NCBI RefSeq assembly: GCF_014836645.1 | Contig: NZ_JACSQM010000008.1 | Coordinates: forward strand, 62,001-126,000 | Reading direction: 5' to 3' | Length of the DNA: 64,000 nucleotides | Source of the DNA: Fictibacillus norfolkensis | GTDB lineage: Bacteria > Bacillota > Bacilli > Bacillales > Fictibacillaceae | In this document: positions 36,048-46,636 of the stretch, one piece after another | Position numbering within the stretch: the stretch's first letter is position 1 | Layout of the letters: each line of letters starts with the position of its first letter | Notes under the pieces: generated by a model | The model's input: only the letters and a program-made list of their open reading frames with translations | What the model was told of the DNA's origin: nothing | The model's database searches: none | Position numbers and translations under genes: made by a program

Positions 36048-37141
36048 ATAGCAGCCATACAATTACACATAGACAGCTGTTCTTTGTTATCATTCAATCC
36101 CAAATTGGTGTTGGTGTACTGTCACTTCCTTATACGTTGTTCGCTAAAGCGAAAACAGACGGCTGGATCTCTTTACTCTTAGCAGGACTCTTTATTCAAA
36201 TCTCCATACTTGCTATTTGGAAATTATGCGAGATGTATCCTAAGCAGACGATCTTTGACTTTATACCTAAAATCGTCGGGACAAAATTAGGAGTTGTTCT
36301 GAATATTTTATTCGTTGTTCACTTGTTCTCTGTTTGTGTAATCATTCTAATCCTATACAACAGCATCGTATCAAAATGGATCTTCTTTCAGACTCCACGG
36401 TTAGTTGTTATATTAATTTTAGCTCTTACGTGTGTCTACTGTATTACATGTACGGCAAGAGAGATCGCCAGGTTTTTGATGTTAGTCTCGCCATTGCTGC
36501 TTGTGCTATTTTTCTTTGTTGCATATGCCTATAGTGATGTTCACCTTCTTTATGCTTTTCCGGTAGGTGCAGCGGGAATTAAAACAATACTATCAGGGTC
36601 TTCTGATGCGTTAATCTCTTTACTTGGCTTTGATACAGCGCTCGTATTCTTAGCTTATACGCAAGGAAGATCGAACAGTAAATTAAAAGTAATATCTTAT
36701 GCTTCTTTATGCGTCACTCTTTTCTACTGCTTTGTGACTTTTACAACATATATTTTTTTCAATCCAGTTGAAATTGTGATTGTTCCAGAGCCAGTGCTGT
36801 ATATGTTAAAAGCTTTTTCATTCAAGATTTTGGAGAGGACAGACCTTATCTTCCTGTCCATATGGATTGTATTTGTTACAACTTCCCTTATCAGTTATCT
36901 TTTCTTTACAGCAAAAGGTGTGCAGACACTGTTTAAACTGAAGCATCATAAATCTGCCGCACCTTATGTGGGAATTATCTGTGCTTTAATCGCTTCAATT
37001 CCAGGGAGTAAACTAGATGTTCAGCTGTGGTCAAAGTTAATTGGTATGTCTGCATTATGCTGTTCTTCGCTCTTTCCAATCTTCTTATTGCTGATTGCTA
37101 TATTTAGAAAAAGAAAAGAAAAAGGAGCAGTTTCGACATGA
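36044..37141 (+). CDS. gerKB: Spore germination receptor B subunit (GerB family)
   Basis: This 365-residue protein has ten hydrophobic segments of the amino acid/polyamine transporter superfamily. The N-terminal motif SQIGVGVLSLPYTLF is the ligand-site helix typical of GerAB proteins, which bind the germinant. The start is ATG 36044, with GTGGGAG upstream and overlap with the A-subunit stop; a GTG at 36032 covers that site. The end overlaps the C-subunit gene by 4 nt. Forespore (sigma-G) expression is expected for the family, but no convincing promoter was seen. Confidence 0.9.
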   Translation: MNSSHTITHRQLFFVIIQSQIGVGVLSLPYTLFAKAKTDGWISLLLAGLFIQISILAIWKLCEMYPKQTIFDFIPKIVGTKLGVVLNILFVVHLFSVCVIILILYNSIVSKWIFFQTPRLVVILILALTCVYCITCTAREIARFLMLVSPLLLVLFFFVAYAYSDVHLLYAFPVGAAGIKTILSGSSDALISLLGFDTALVFLAYTQGRSNSKLKVISYASLCVTLFYCFVTFTTYIFFNPVEIVIVPEPVLYMLKAFSFKILERTDLIFLSIWIVFVTTSLISYLFFTAKGVQTLFKLKHHKSAAPYVGIICALIASIPGSKLDVQLWSKLIGMSALCCSSLFPIFLLLIAIFRKRKEKGAVST

Positions 37142-38265
37142 GGAGTGTTAAGTTAATTTCTCTTTTTTCTAGCCTATTATTATTAACTGGATGTTGGGAT
37201 CAAACTCAACTAAACGAGACCAAATTGGTCAGAGCGGCAGGATTTGACTATTTAAAGAACGGAAAAATAAGAAACTCCGCCTCTATTCCACAATCCATCA
37301 ATACGGATACAGGAACAGGACAAGTAAATAATCAAATTTTTCATGCTGTAGGGAATACGGCTCGACAAAGTAGAATTAAGTTAGATCGAAAAGTTTCCGA
37401 GAAAGTTGATGCTTCTAAAAATCTGATTGTGATCTTAGGAGAAGAAGCTGCAAGAAAAGATATCTATCACATTTTAGATGTCTTTTACCGAGATCCCAAG
37501 TCCGCTCTAAATGCTCGCATTGCCGTAGCAAAAGGCAAAGCTTCTGATGTACTAAGTGCAAGGTTTGAAGAGACAGAAACTTCGATTGGCGTTGGAACAT
37601 ACTTGAATGAATCCATTCGATCAGCAGAAGATGCAGCAATTGTTCCAGTAGAAAATATACAGACCGTATGCCCTATTATGTTTGATCCTGGTCAAGATTT
37701 TGCGTTACCTTATCTCGTAGCTGAGAAGAATGCTGTATCCGTTAATGGCATTGCTGTTTTTCATGGTAATAAGATGGTAGGAACGATACATGGTGCTCAA
37801 GGAGTATTATTCACGTTGCTCACCGGGAAACAAAAAAACCGCTCCATGTCTTTAACAAGGAAAATATCTAACAAACATAAAGATAGAATTTTAAATTACG
37901 TTTCAATAAAAGTTAAAAGAAATAAAAGAACGTTCAACGTAAATGTTTCTCCTGATGATAAAATTTCCGCTCACATTACACTTAATATGAGCGTCGTTAT
38001 TACAGAGTACCCTGGGGATAATCTCACTTCTAAAAAGAAGATCAATAAAATCGAACACGCCCTAACAAAGTCATTAACAAAAGAAGCAAATAATGTCCTA
38101 AAAAAGCTTCAAGACATGAACAGTGATGCTTTTGGGGTTGGCAGGAAACTAATCGCATTCCATAATCCAACATGGAAGAAGTTAAATTGGAACGAAGAGT
38201 ATCCGAATATAGATTATACCGCTTCAGTGAATGTTAAAGTCATCGGTCATGGAATTATCGAATAA
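37138..38265 (+). CDS. gerKC: Spore germination receptor C subunit, Ger(x)C lipoprotein
   Basis: This 375-residue lipoprotein has signal MRSVKLISLFSSLLLLTGC, lipobox Cys at residue 19, followed by WDQTQLNE, the family hallmark. The body contains NLIVILGEEAARKDIYHIL and the C-terminal Ger(x)C domain. It sits on the outer face of the spore inner membrane and completes the A-B-C receptor. It starts within an ATGA overlap with the B subunit. A bidirectional terminator follows. Confidence 0.92.
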   Translation: MRSVKLISLFSSLLLLTGCWDQTQLNETKLVRAAGFDYLKNGKIRNSASIPQSINTDTGTGQVNNQIFHAVGNTARQSRIKLDRKVSEKVDASKNLIVILGEEAARKDIYHILDVFYRDPKSALNARIAVAKGKASDVLSARFEETETSIGVGTYLNESIRSAEDAAIVPVENIQTVCPIMFDPGQDFALPYLVAEKNAVSVNGIAVFHGNKMVGTIHGAQGVLFTLLTGKQKNRSMSLTRKISNKHKDRILNYVSIKVKRNKRTFNVNVSPDDKISAHITLNMSVVITEYPGDNLTSKKKINKIEHALTKSLTKEANNVLKKLQDMNSDAFGVGRKLIAFHNPTWKKLNWNEEYPNIDYTASVNVKVIGHGIIE

Positions 38266-38266
38266 C

Positions 38267-38303
38267 AAAAGGATGCAGAGCGTATACGCCCTGCATCCTT
38301 TTT
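38267..38303. terminator. Bidirectional terminator between gerKC and sbcC
   Basis: AAAAGGATGCAG (38267-38278) pairs with CTGCATCCTTTT (38291-38302), with a self-complementary GCGTATACGC in the loop. Confidence 0.9.
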
Positions 38304-41300
38304 ATAACTGATCTAATTTAACCCGAGTTCCTCTGCCAGAATGTTCAGCAGGTTCGACGATAAGTCGTTTCGTTAGTCTTGCTTTTAACTCAGGAACGTG
38401 AGATATAACCCCGATCGAAAAGTTTTCCATCCTTACTTTTTCTAACGCGGTTACAACTGTATCTAACAGCTCTTGATCAAGTGTGCCGAATCCTTCATCT
38501 AAGAAGAAAAACTGAAGAGGAAACTTCCCTCTTAGCTGAATTTGAGCAGATAGTGATAGCGCGAGTGCAAGGGATGTTAAAAATGTCTCTCCCCCAGATA
38601 AAGAGGTAACAGGGCGTTTGATTCCTCCGTTGGCATCATCACGAATAACAAAACCACCCGCTGAATCGACTTCGATCGCATAACGTCCACGAGTAAGTTT
38701 AGCGAGCCTGCCAGACGCATCACGTGTTACAAGATGCAATTGCTCTTCAGCCATGAATTCAACAAAAGTATTTCCACGGAACACACTTTGAAGTTTACCT
38801 AATTGCTCTAGTAAATGAGAGACCTTTTTCTTTTCCGTTTCCAGTTCATTGTAACGTGCATGATTTTTCTCGATCATCATATACCTTTGTCGCGCTTCTC
38901 CAACAGCTTCATGCGTATGGTTCATTTCTACTTTGAGACTCTGCAGCTGGCTTTTTGCCGATTCAACATGTTGAACGGATAGAATCTCCTTAGGGAGTTT
39001 TTCTTTTATCGCATCTAATGCCATAGCATTTGACTTACAGCGATCTTGATAATCTGCTAACTGATTTTCCCATTCCATCTGAACGTGCTCATCTTTTAAA
39101 CAGTTTTCAAAGTCTTCATATGATTGGAAATCAGACTTACTTAACTGTTTGTTCCATTCTTGTGTTGCTTTTTCTACTCTAGATTCAGCATCATTCTTCC
39201 TTTGAACAGCAGAATGATATACTTTATCACTCTCTACGTACTGCTTTTTAGCATTTTCATATTCTCGTTCGGAATGAATGAATGATGTCTTGAGACTCTG
39301 CAACGCATCTTGAACATCTTCAAGAACTCTTTGAGCTTTTTGATCGCCTACTCTGTTATATAGCTTTTCTTTACTATCTTGAATTTCTTTTTGCAGCATT
39401 TCGTATTGTTTAGAAGAGACCGATAAACTCGTCTTCAACTCAGATTTTTGCTCTTTGGCGGATTCCATTTTTTTCGTTTGTGTTTCTAAAAATTCTTCTG
39501 CAATATTTAAACTTTTTACGATTTCCGTTTGGCGACTTTCTTTTTGTTGAAATCGTTCTAGCTGCTCTTTAAGCTCCTCTGATGAAAAGGGGATCTCTGC
39601 TTGCTCCCATTCCAATTGAATATGGTCTATTTTTTTCGATATCAAAAGAAGCTGTTGTTTTAACTTGTTAGTTGTTTCATCATTATTTTCAAACGAAATA
39701 GAAATTCGTTCATATTGTTTTTGATCATCTTCTAATTTGGATAATAACTTCTGCATGCGTTCTTCAATCAAGAGCTTATCTTGCTTAATCCCTTTTACTC
39801 TCGCTACATGATCCTTGAACTGATCCAAAGAAAACGCTTTGAGTTCTTCTTTCTCAACTGTGATCGTGCTTTGATCTGATGCTGCAGTTTCAGCTTCAGC
39901 AAGATTAAGTTTTTTCCATAGCGTTTGGGAATCCTTTTCAAGTCCTTCACTTAGGTGTTTCAGCTCATGATAATTTTCCTTCAAACGTTCGATTGCTTCT
40001 TCTAATTCGTGAATACGCTCGTTATCATGTTCAACATTTGCATGCATTTGGTTCGGTGATGGATGAATTGTTGAACCGCATACTGAGCACGGTTCGTTTT
40101 CTTTTAATTCTGCAGAAAGCTGTGCAGCCAAATGGCTGATCCTTATTTTTTCTTGTTCGTCCTTCCATTCACGCAGTTTATCCATCGAAGCTTTTGAGAT
40201 CTTTTCATTTGTACGCAGAACTTCAGACACTTCTTCAAACATTTGCTGAATATCTTTCAGCACTTTCTTTCCTGCATCGTAACTGTTAACTATTGTTGAA
40301 CTGATCTGTTTCTTTGCTTTTTCTGCAGAAGTCATTTCAACTTCTGAAACGGAGATTTCTTTTTGTGTCTTTTTCTCTTCATCACGAACATCTTCTAATC
40401 GTTGATTAAGCAGAATAGCATGTTGATATAAACGGCGATCATTTTGGGTGATTTCAATTTGAGATAATTCTTTCTTTAAAGCGAATTGTTTATCTTTCCC
40501 ACGTTTAAGAACTTGCGTGGCATCATATTCAGCTCTTTCGCATTCTTCATACAAAGTCACCAATTGTTTATGCCTTTCCGTTTCATTCTGCAAAATCTGA
40601 TTTTTTCTTTCAAGATCCTTTTCCCAGTCAACTGCTTCTCTTAAGCCACTTCTTTTTTCGATAAGAACAGGCTCTTCCTCGTTGATCGCCTTTTTGGCTG
40701 CTTCATATTTCTCTTCAAGCTCTTCAAGAATGGTCTGAAGTTTTTCAGTCCGCTTCTTCAGTTGCTCTTGCTCTTCGCGTAACTTTTTCTCATCTGAGAG
40801 TGATTGCTTCAACTCGTTCGCATAGGGAGCAATTTTGTCTGCATAAACAGCTTTCTTTAAATCTCCTTGAACACGTTTCATATGGATTTCCTGTTTGTTC
40901 AGTTCATTTCTCTCTTCAATCAGCTTTTCATTCTGAACTTGAGCATCCCAATACACCTCAAGCGTTTTGAGGTTCTCTTCTTCATCTTTGTATTGTTTTG
41001 TTACTTTTTCTAACTTTTTTTCATTTTCTTTTAGGTGAACCAATGCCTGTTCTAACGATTCAAATGAAGCTTCGCCGAGACCTGTTTGTTCAGCTGTAAT
41101 CTCATTCAGACGATTTTTTTGTTCATCCGACCGTTTCTTTAGCTTTTGATTTAATTGATCTCCGTACTTTTCAAGCTGGAACAAACGTTGCAGCATCTGT
41201 CTTCGATCAGCACCTTTAAGAGATAAGAATTCAGCGAATTTACCTTGAGGCAGAACGACCGCTCGCGTAAAATCATCGATTGTCAGTCCGATCAGCTCTT

Positions 41301-41703
41301 GAACAAGACGCGTTACATCTCGTTCTTTGTCGGCATGAACGATTGATTCACTATTTACCACCTCAATTAATCGACAAGTACTAGTTCGAATGGAATGTTC
41401 GCCACTTCGTTTAAAGATGCGCTCCACACTGTATTCTTTTTGCTGAGCACCTTCACCGATCTGAAACGTAAACGAAACAGACAGTTTATCTTCAGCCTGA
41501 TTCATGATTCCATGTGTTCCACCAGCCGCTCGTTCTACCTTTCCATATAGTGCTAGTGTAACAGCGTCTAGAATCGTGGACTTCCCGCTTCCAGTCGGTC
41601 CAAATATACCGAAGACTCCGCCAGAACAGAGTTCATGAAAAGGAACGGATTGTGCTTCTCGAAAACTTTGCAAGCCTGAAACGGTTAATGCTATAGGTCT
41701 CAT
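38302..41703 (-). CDS. sbcC: Exonuclease subunit SbcC
   Basis: This 1133-residue SMC-like ATPase of the SbcCD (Mre11-Rad50) complex opens hairpins and protein-blocked DNA ends. Walker A is IFGPTGSGKSTILDAV near the N-terminus. Long coiled coils run from about residue 170 to 940 and are broken at the zinc hook CSVCG (middle of the protein). The C-terminal ABC half has LSGGETFLTSLALALS and FFLDEGFGTLD. Length is close to the B. subtilis protein (about 1130). It starts in an ATGA overlap with sbcD and is last in addB-addA-sbcD-sbcC. Confidence 0.96.
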   Translation of the reverse strand: MRPIALTVSGLQSFREAQSVPFHELCSGGVFGIFGPTGSGKSTILDAVTLALYGKVERAAGGTHGIMNQAEDKLSVSFTFQIGEGAQQKEYSVERIFKRSGEHSIRTSTCRLIEVVNSESIVHADKERDVTRLVQELIGLTIDDFTRAVVLPQGKFAEFLSLKGADRRQMLQRLFQLEKYGDQLNQKLKKRSDEQKNRLNEITAEQTGLGEASFESLEQALVHLKENEKKLEKVTKQYKDEEENLKTLEVYWDAQVQNEKLIEERNELNKQEIHMKRVQGDLKKAVYADKIAPYANELKQSLSDEKKLREEQEQLKKRTEKLQTILEELEEKYEAAKKAINEEEPVLIEKRSGLREAVDWEKDLERKNQILQNETERHKQLVTLYEECERAEYDATQVLKRGKDKQFALKKELSQIEITQNDRRLYQHAILLNQRLEDVRDEEKKTQKEISVSEVEMTSAEKAKKQISSTIVNSYDAGKKVLKDIQQMFEEVSEVLRTNEKISKASMDKLREWKDEQEKIRISHLAAQLSAELKENEPCSVCGSTIHPSPNQMHANVEHDNERIHELEEAIERLKENYHELKHLSEGLEKDSQTLWKKLNLAEAETAASDQSTITVEKEELKAFSLDQFKDHVARVKGIKQDKLLIEERMQKLLSKLEDDQKQYERISISFENNDETTNKLKQQLLLISKKIDHIQLEWEQAEIPFSSEELKEQLERFQQKESRQTEIVKSLNIAEEFLETQTKKMESAKEQKSELKTSLSVSSKQYEMLQKEIQDSKEKLYNRVGDQKAQRVLEDVQDALQSLKTSFIHSEREYENAKKQYVESDKVYHSAVQRKNDAESRVEKATQEWNKQLSKSDFQSYEDFENCLKDEHVQMEWENQLADYQDRCKSNAMALDAIKEKLPKEILSVQHVESAKSQLQSLKVEMNHTHEAVGEARQRYMMIEKNHARYNELETEKKKVSHLLEQLGKLQSVFRGNTFVEFMAEEQLHLVTRDASGRLAKLTRGRYAIEVDSAGGFVIRDDANGGIKRPVTSLSGGETFLTSLALALSLSAQIQLRGKFPLQFFFLDEGFGTLDQELLDTVVTALEKVRMENFSIGVISHVPELKARLTKRLIVEPAEHSGRGTRVKLDQL

Positions 41704-42881
41704 TCTCGTTCCTCTCCTTCTGTTCCCTCTTCTCCAACAAGATCAAGAAATAAGGAGGTCAACTCCTCATCTGGCAACGCTCCCCCTGTCTGTCGTTTAT
41801 AAAACGTTGTAAACAGTTCATCAACAGGCAGTTTTTGAGCAGATACAGAGATTTGTTCTCCAGACTTTTCTCGATACACAGGTTTGATATGAACAATGCC
41901 ATCATGTGATTTTCTAAGTCGTTGAATTTCTTCCATCGAAAGTGCATCATCTACATGTATGGATAGATCAATCCAGCAATTCTGATGCAAACCATCTTGA
42001 ATTCCTGAAATGACCTCCTGGACCCCATTCTTTGCTTCCCATGCTACTAGCGGTTTTCCCGAAGTTAGATGAAGCTCTTCAACTTCTGCAATACCGTTTG
42101 GTTCTATGTTAATAATGGACACAGATTTTGCTTGTCCACTTTCAGAGAAACTATAAGATAGTGGAGAACCTGAATACCTTGCATCTGTTTTTGCTCGTTT
42201 GATTTTTTGTGGACGATGCAGATGGCCTAATGCAACGTATTGAGCTGCACTCGGAAGACTTTCTGCAGCTACCGTATACGCACCACCTATGTGAACAGGT
42301 CGCTCAGAATCGGTTTCCTTGCTTCCTGCAACATAAAGATGACTCATCGCAACATGCACGTTTCCTGGCGTAAAGTGAGAGGTGATCTGTTTAAAATACG
42401 AGTCCACCCAATCATCATATTGAGTTCTTACATCTAATTCTTCAGCAGATTCACTCAGTAGTACTTTTAGTCTTGATTCGGAAGGATACGGCAGAGCAGC
42501 GATTTCTAAGATCTCTCCCGTTCTCTTGATCGGAACACGCTGAAGTTCTAGCGTTGGCAGTCCTACAAGTGTGATGCCCAGTTCTCTTAATAGGGGAAAA
42601 GAGGCTGCTAGTCTTTCAGGATGATCATGATTTCCAGCAATCGCAATGAACGGACATTCTCCGTTTCTATTAATCCGTGACAGTGCATCATAAAACATTT
42701 GCTCTGCCGCAGCTGGAGGGTTTACCGTATCAAATACATCTCCTGCCATCAGAACAGCATCTATTTTTTCTCGTCGTACGATCTCGACAAGTTCGTCTAG
42801 AAAATCTTGCTGCTCCTGAAGTCTGCTGCGTCCTTCCAATGATCGACCAAGATGCCAGTCAGCTGTATGAAGTAATCGCAT
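41700..42881 (-). CDS. sbcD: Exonuclease subunit SbcD
   Basis: This 393-residue Mre11-type metallophosphoesterase is the nuclease subunit of SbcCD. Metal-binding motifs are in order: LHTADWHLGR, MAGDVFDTVNPP, IAGNHDHPERL and ALGHLHRPQ. The second of two adjacent ATGs (42881) is chosen because AAGGAGGG is better spaced from it. The start lies 11 nt after the addA stop, and the end overlaps sbcC. Confidence 0.96.
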   Translation of the reverse strand: MRLLHTADWHLGRSLEGRSRLQEQQDFLDELVEIVRREKIDAVLMAGDVFDTVNPPAAAEQMFYDALSRINRNGECPFIAIAGNHDHPERLAASFPLLRELGITLVGLPTLELQRVPIKRTGEILEIAALPYPSESRLKVLLSESAEELDVRTQYDDWVDSYFKQITSHFTPGNVHVAMSHLYVAGSKETDSERPVHIGGAYTVAAESLPSAAQYVALGHLHRPQKIKRAKTDARYSGSPLSYSFSESGQAKSVSIINIEPNGIAEVEELHLTSGKPLVAWEAKNGVQEVISGIQDGLHQNCWIDLSIHVDDALSMEEIQRLRKSHDGIVHIKPVYREKSGEQISVSAQKLPVDELFTTFYKRQTGGALPDEELTSLFLDLVGEEGTEGEERE

Positions 42882-42892
42882 CATATCCCTCC

Positions 42893-45800
42893 TTATTTTA
42901 CTTGAAGAATGTGTCCACCATCAAAAAAGTAAAGATAACTTTCTTTAACAGGTTTCTTTAATATTCTTTCAATGGCTTTTGCGTACAAATTCAGTTGCAA
43001 CTCGTAACGTTTGTACAGGATATCCTTTGCTCCTGTAAACCCGTTTGTAAACCGGTTCGTAATTCTGTCTGTTTTGTAGTCAATCAATATATATCCGTCT
43101 TCCTCTTCGATCAGACAGTCAATAACACCTTGAACGAGAACATGTTCTTCTTCACCAATCCACTCTCTTTGAATCTCTGATATCGGAAGCGCCATACTAA
43201 ACGGAATTTCTCTTTTCAAATTCTCGTCGTTCTCTTTGATTCTCTCGCCAAGTTGCCCTTCCATAAACTTCTGGATCTGTGGAAGCTGGATATATTGAGC
43301 TTGTTCTCTTGTAAGCAACTCTTTCATTTCCATTTCTGCAAGCTGATTTTCGAGAGATTCTAGTGTACCAGGCTTTCTAAAGTCAATATGCTGCATCACC
43401 ATATGCATCGCTGTACCTACTTCAGCTGCATTCAACTGCTCTTCTTGCATAAATTTTGGCCGCTCATGTATAACTTGTTGGGCGGCTTTTACTAATTCTG
43501 TAGAACTGTATTCATCTGCTTGATATTGTTTTTTTATCTCTGTAACAGACTGTTTGGAACGGGTGTATGTCGAATTTTTATTCGTATATCGCCATTGGAG
43601 TCGACGTTGGACTTCATTAAAGTCATCTGAAGCAAGATTCACTCTTTCATAGTTCTCTAACTGCTTCAGCAACTCTTCTTGTTTTTCTTTCTCTTCAACT
43701 TTCAACTCTTCATATTGACTCGCTTGCAGAACGGTAATCTTCCAATCTGTTTCATCCAGATAAACTTCACCTCTACCTCTTTCACCTGTTCCAAGAAGCG
43801 ATAGGAGAGGATCTGCATTCTTATGGCGGATGACCGCTCTCCCGATCCAATCGAGATAGCTCTTTACACCAGCTCTTTCAAAGTCTGGTAGAATCCAGTT
43901 TTCTTCATAAAGAGAATCCCTCCATGCATCCACAGATTTTTCAATGTCATTTACTGTGCCGACTACGTACAATTTTTCTTTTGCACGTGTGAGAGCAACA
44001 TATAGAACTCGCATCTCTTCTGCGATCAATTCCATTTTCTTTCTTCCGGCGATCGCAAGCTTCGGCAGTGTCGGATAGGCAATTCGGTACTCTGGATTTA
44101 TATATTGAGTTCCTAGTCCGAGTTCTTTATGAAGAAGAACTTTTTCGTTCAGATCTCTTGTATTGAACTGTTTGTTGATACCTCCAACGAATACAATAGG
44201 AAACTCTAAGCCTTTACTTTTATGAATCGTCATTACACGAACAACATCTTCTTGCTCACCTAGCGCTCTTGCCGCTCCTAGATCTTTTCCACGCTCCTGC
44301 ATTCTTTCAATAAAACGTAGAAAGCGGAAAAGCCCTCTGAAAGATGTACTTTCATACATTTTCGCTCGATCATTTAAAGCTCTTAAGTTCGCTTGTCGTT
44401 GTTTTCCACCAGTTAATCCGCCTACATAATCAAAATATCCGGTTTCTCGGTAGATCTCCCAAATCAGGTCAGAAAGAGATCCTTGACGCGCTTGATGACG
44501 CCACTTTTCCAGCTGATCTAAAAACGTAGAGACCTTCTCTTGAATCTGAGCGTTCTCTCCTTCAGCACGATACAGTTCTACGGCTCCCAAATAATTATCT
44601 TGTTTTTGTTTCAATCTGATCACTGCAAGTTCTTCACCAGTCATTCCGACAAGGGGGGAACGAAGAACAGCTGCAAGCGGTATGTCTTGCAGAGGGTTAT
44701 CGATCACCTTCAAGAGTGACATCATGACATGAATCTCCGTCGCATCAAAATAGCCCGTTGAAAGTTCAGCATAAGCAGGTATCCCTTGCTGCTTAAACTC
44801 TTCTAGTATGACTGGTGCCCAAACGGAGGTTGCCCGAAACAACATAACGATGTCTTTGTATTTTGCCGGCCTCAATTTTTTCGTATGTTTATCAAGTACG
44901 AGCTGAGGAGAGTTCCCCGTCGTTCCAACGATCTGTTTTATTTTTTCAGCTATAACTCTTGCTTCTAACTGAACGGTTTCAAGCTCCGATTTTTCTACTT
45001 CTCCATTCTCAAGACCTTCTTCATCTGTTACAGGCTGACTTTTATTGATAAGAAGAAGTTCTGGTTCATTTCCCTCTTGCTCAGGATAATAAGTGGCACC
45101 TAGCTTTAATTCAGCATCATCGTTGTAATCAATTTCCCCTACTGTTTCGTTCATGATCTGTCTGAACAAATAGTTTGTAGCTTGCAAGATTCCATTTCGG
45201 CTTCTAAAGTTTTTTGCAAGGTCAATTCGTAAACCGTTGCCGCCCTCTTTCGTGAACTGTTTGTACTTAGTTAGAAAAAGAAGTGGTTCTGCTAGTCTGA
45301 ATCGGTAAATGGATTGCTTCACATCACCTACCATGAACATGTTTCCTGCTTCTCCGTCTTTTGATACTAAGCGAACTATGGATTCTTGGACAAAATTCGT
45401 GTCTTGATACTCATCGACTAGTACCTCTACAAATCTTTCGCGGTACTCTAATGCAGCATTAGATGGAACCGGCACATCCATCGTTGACCCTTCACCTTTC
45501 AATATCCCTAGGCAAAAATGTTCAAGATCACCAAAATCAACAAGAGACTTTTCTTGCTTCGCTTCAAGATAGCGTTCTCCAAACTTTTTCACTAAGGAAG
45601 ACAGTTCTTTAACAACAGGAGCCATCTCTTCAATATGAACGATATACGAATCAGGATGCCTTTCAAAATATTCTTCTTTTAATGCACCCGTCCGTTTTTT
45701 AATGTTGTCTCTCATAGCTTTTACTTTATTCTTCAGTTCTTCATCTACATCTTTCCCACGAATGGCTTTTAATTTCGGAGGCTCATATGATTGAAATTCC

Positions 45801-46636
45801 TCATAAAGTTCACTCCAGCTATTCTTTGCAAGAAGTAATCGTTCGATAAAGACGAGATCTTCTTGAAGTGTTTCTGCGTATGCAAGAGGTCCTCCTGAGT
45901 GCTCGCTCAGCTCTATCGCTCTTAATGCCAAAGAACGAAGCCCTTCTATCTGTATCGATATATCGATCAGAAGCTCTTTCGTCCAAGGAAGATCGTCAAT
46001 GGCCGCCGCTTGCACCTGATACGTTTCTGCCATCTGGTCTAGCCAGCCGTTCGGATCAGGGTGACTTCGAGCAAAATCATAGAGCGATAAGATCAGTTTT
46101 TGAAGTTCCATATCATTTCGGTCAGAACTATAAGCATCGACCACTTGGTAAAAAATATGGTCTTCTCCTTTGCTATACTCTTCTTCAAATAAATCCTCTA
46201 TCACTTCTTGACGAATAAGTTCTGCTTCTGTTTCTTCTGCTACACGAAAGCCTGGATCGAGATCTGTTTCATAATAGTGTTTACGAAGCACCTCAATACA
46301 AAAAGAATGAAGAGTAGAGATCGATGCTTTGTTTAATAAGTTAAGCTGCCTTCTTAAGTGGAGAGAAGAAGGATTTAAAGACAATTCTTTATCAATTGCT
46401 TCTCCTATTCTTTTTCTCATTTCAGCAGCGGCAGCATTGGTGAATGTAACGATAAGCAAACGGTCTACATCCGCTACCTTTTCACGTATCATCGTAATGA
46501 TTCGTTCTACAAGGACAGCTGTTTTACCCGATCCAGCTGCTGCAGCAACGAGAACATTTTCTCCTCTTGCCTGAATAGCTTGCCACTGTTCGTCCGTCCA
46601 TGTTGCACCTTCTGGTTTTGGGATCAAAGTCTTCAA
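42893..46636 (-). CDS. addA: Helicase-nuclease subunit AddA
   Basis: This 1247-residue UvrD/Rep-family helicase-nuclease is half of the AddAB enzyme that processes double-strand breaks for RecA. Helicase motifs are LVAAAAGSGKTAVLVERI (Walker A), VDEYQDTN (motif II), GDVKQSIYRFR (III) and VMTIHKSKGLEFPIVF (V). The C-terminal RecB-type nuclease carries YILIDYKTDRI. Length is close to B. subtilis AddA. Its start overlaps the addB stop as ATGA, so equal production of the two subunits is likely. Confidence 0.97.
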   Translation of the reverse strand: MKTLIPKPEGATWTDEQWQAIQARGENVLVAAAAGSGKTAVLVERIITMIREKVADVDRLLIVTFTNAAAAEMRKRIGEAIDKELSLNPSSLHLRRQLNLLNKASISTLHSFCIEVLRKHYYETDLDPGFRVAEETEAELIRQEVIEDLFEEEYSKGEDHIFYQVVDAYSSDRNDMELQKLILSLYDFARSHPDPNGWLDQMAETYQVQAAAIDDLPWTKELLIDISIQIEGLRSLALRAIELSEHSGGPLAYAETLQEDLVFIERLLLAKNSWSELYEEFQSYEPPKLKAIRGKDVDEELKNKVKAMRDNIKKRTGALKEEYFERHPDSYIVHIEEMAPVVKELSSLVKKFGERYLEAKQEKSLVDFGDLEHFCLGILKGEGSTMDVPVPSNAALEYRERFVEVLVDEYQDTNFVQESIVRLVSKDGEAGNMFMVGDVKQSIYRFRLAEPLLFLTKYKQFTKEGGNGLRIDLAKNFRSRNGILQATNYLFRQIMNETVGEIDYNDDAELKLGATYYPEQEGNEPELLLINKSQPVTDEEGLENGEVEKSELETVQLEARVIAEKIKQIVGTTGNSPQLVLDKHTKKLRPAKYKDIVMLFRATSVWAPVILEEFKQQGIPAYAELSTGYFDATEIHVMMSLLKVIDNPLQDIPLAAVLRSPLVGMTGEELAVIRLKQKQDNYLGAVELYRAEGENAQIQEKVSTFLDQLEKWRHQARQGSLSDLIWEIYRETGYFDYVGGLTGGKQRQANLRALNDRAKMYESTSFRGLFRFLRFIERMQERGKDLGAARALGEQEDVVRVMTIHKSKGLEFPIVFVGGINKQFNTRDLNEKVLLHKELGLGTQYINPEYRIAYPTLPKLAIAGRKKMELIAEEMRVLYVALTRAKEKLYVVGTVNDIEKSVDAWRDSLYEENWILPDFERAGVKSYLDWIGRAVIRHKNADPLLSLLGTGERGRGEVYLDETDWKITVLQASQYEELKVEEKEKQEELLKQLENYERVNLASDDFNEVQRRLQWRYTNKNSTYTRSKQSVTEIKKQYQADEYSSTELVKAAQQVIHERPKFMQEEQLNAAEVGTAMHMVMQHIDFRKPGTLESLENQLAEMEMKELLTREQAQYIQLPQIQKFMEGQLGERIKENDENLKREIPFSMALPISEIQREWIGEEEHVLVQGVIDCLIEEEDGYILIDYKTDRITNRFTNGFTGAKDILYKRYELQLNLYAKAIERILKKPVKESYLYFFDGGHILQVK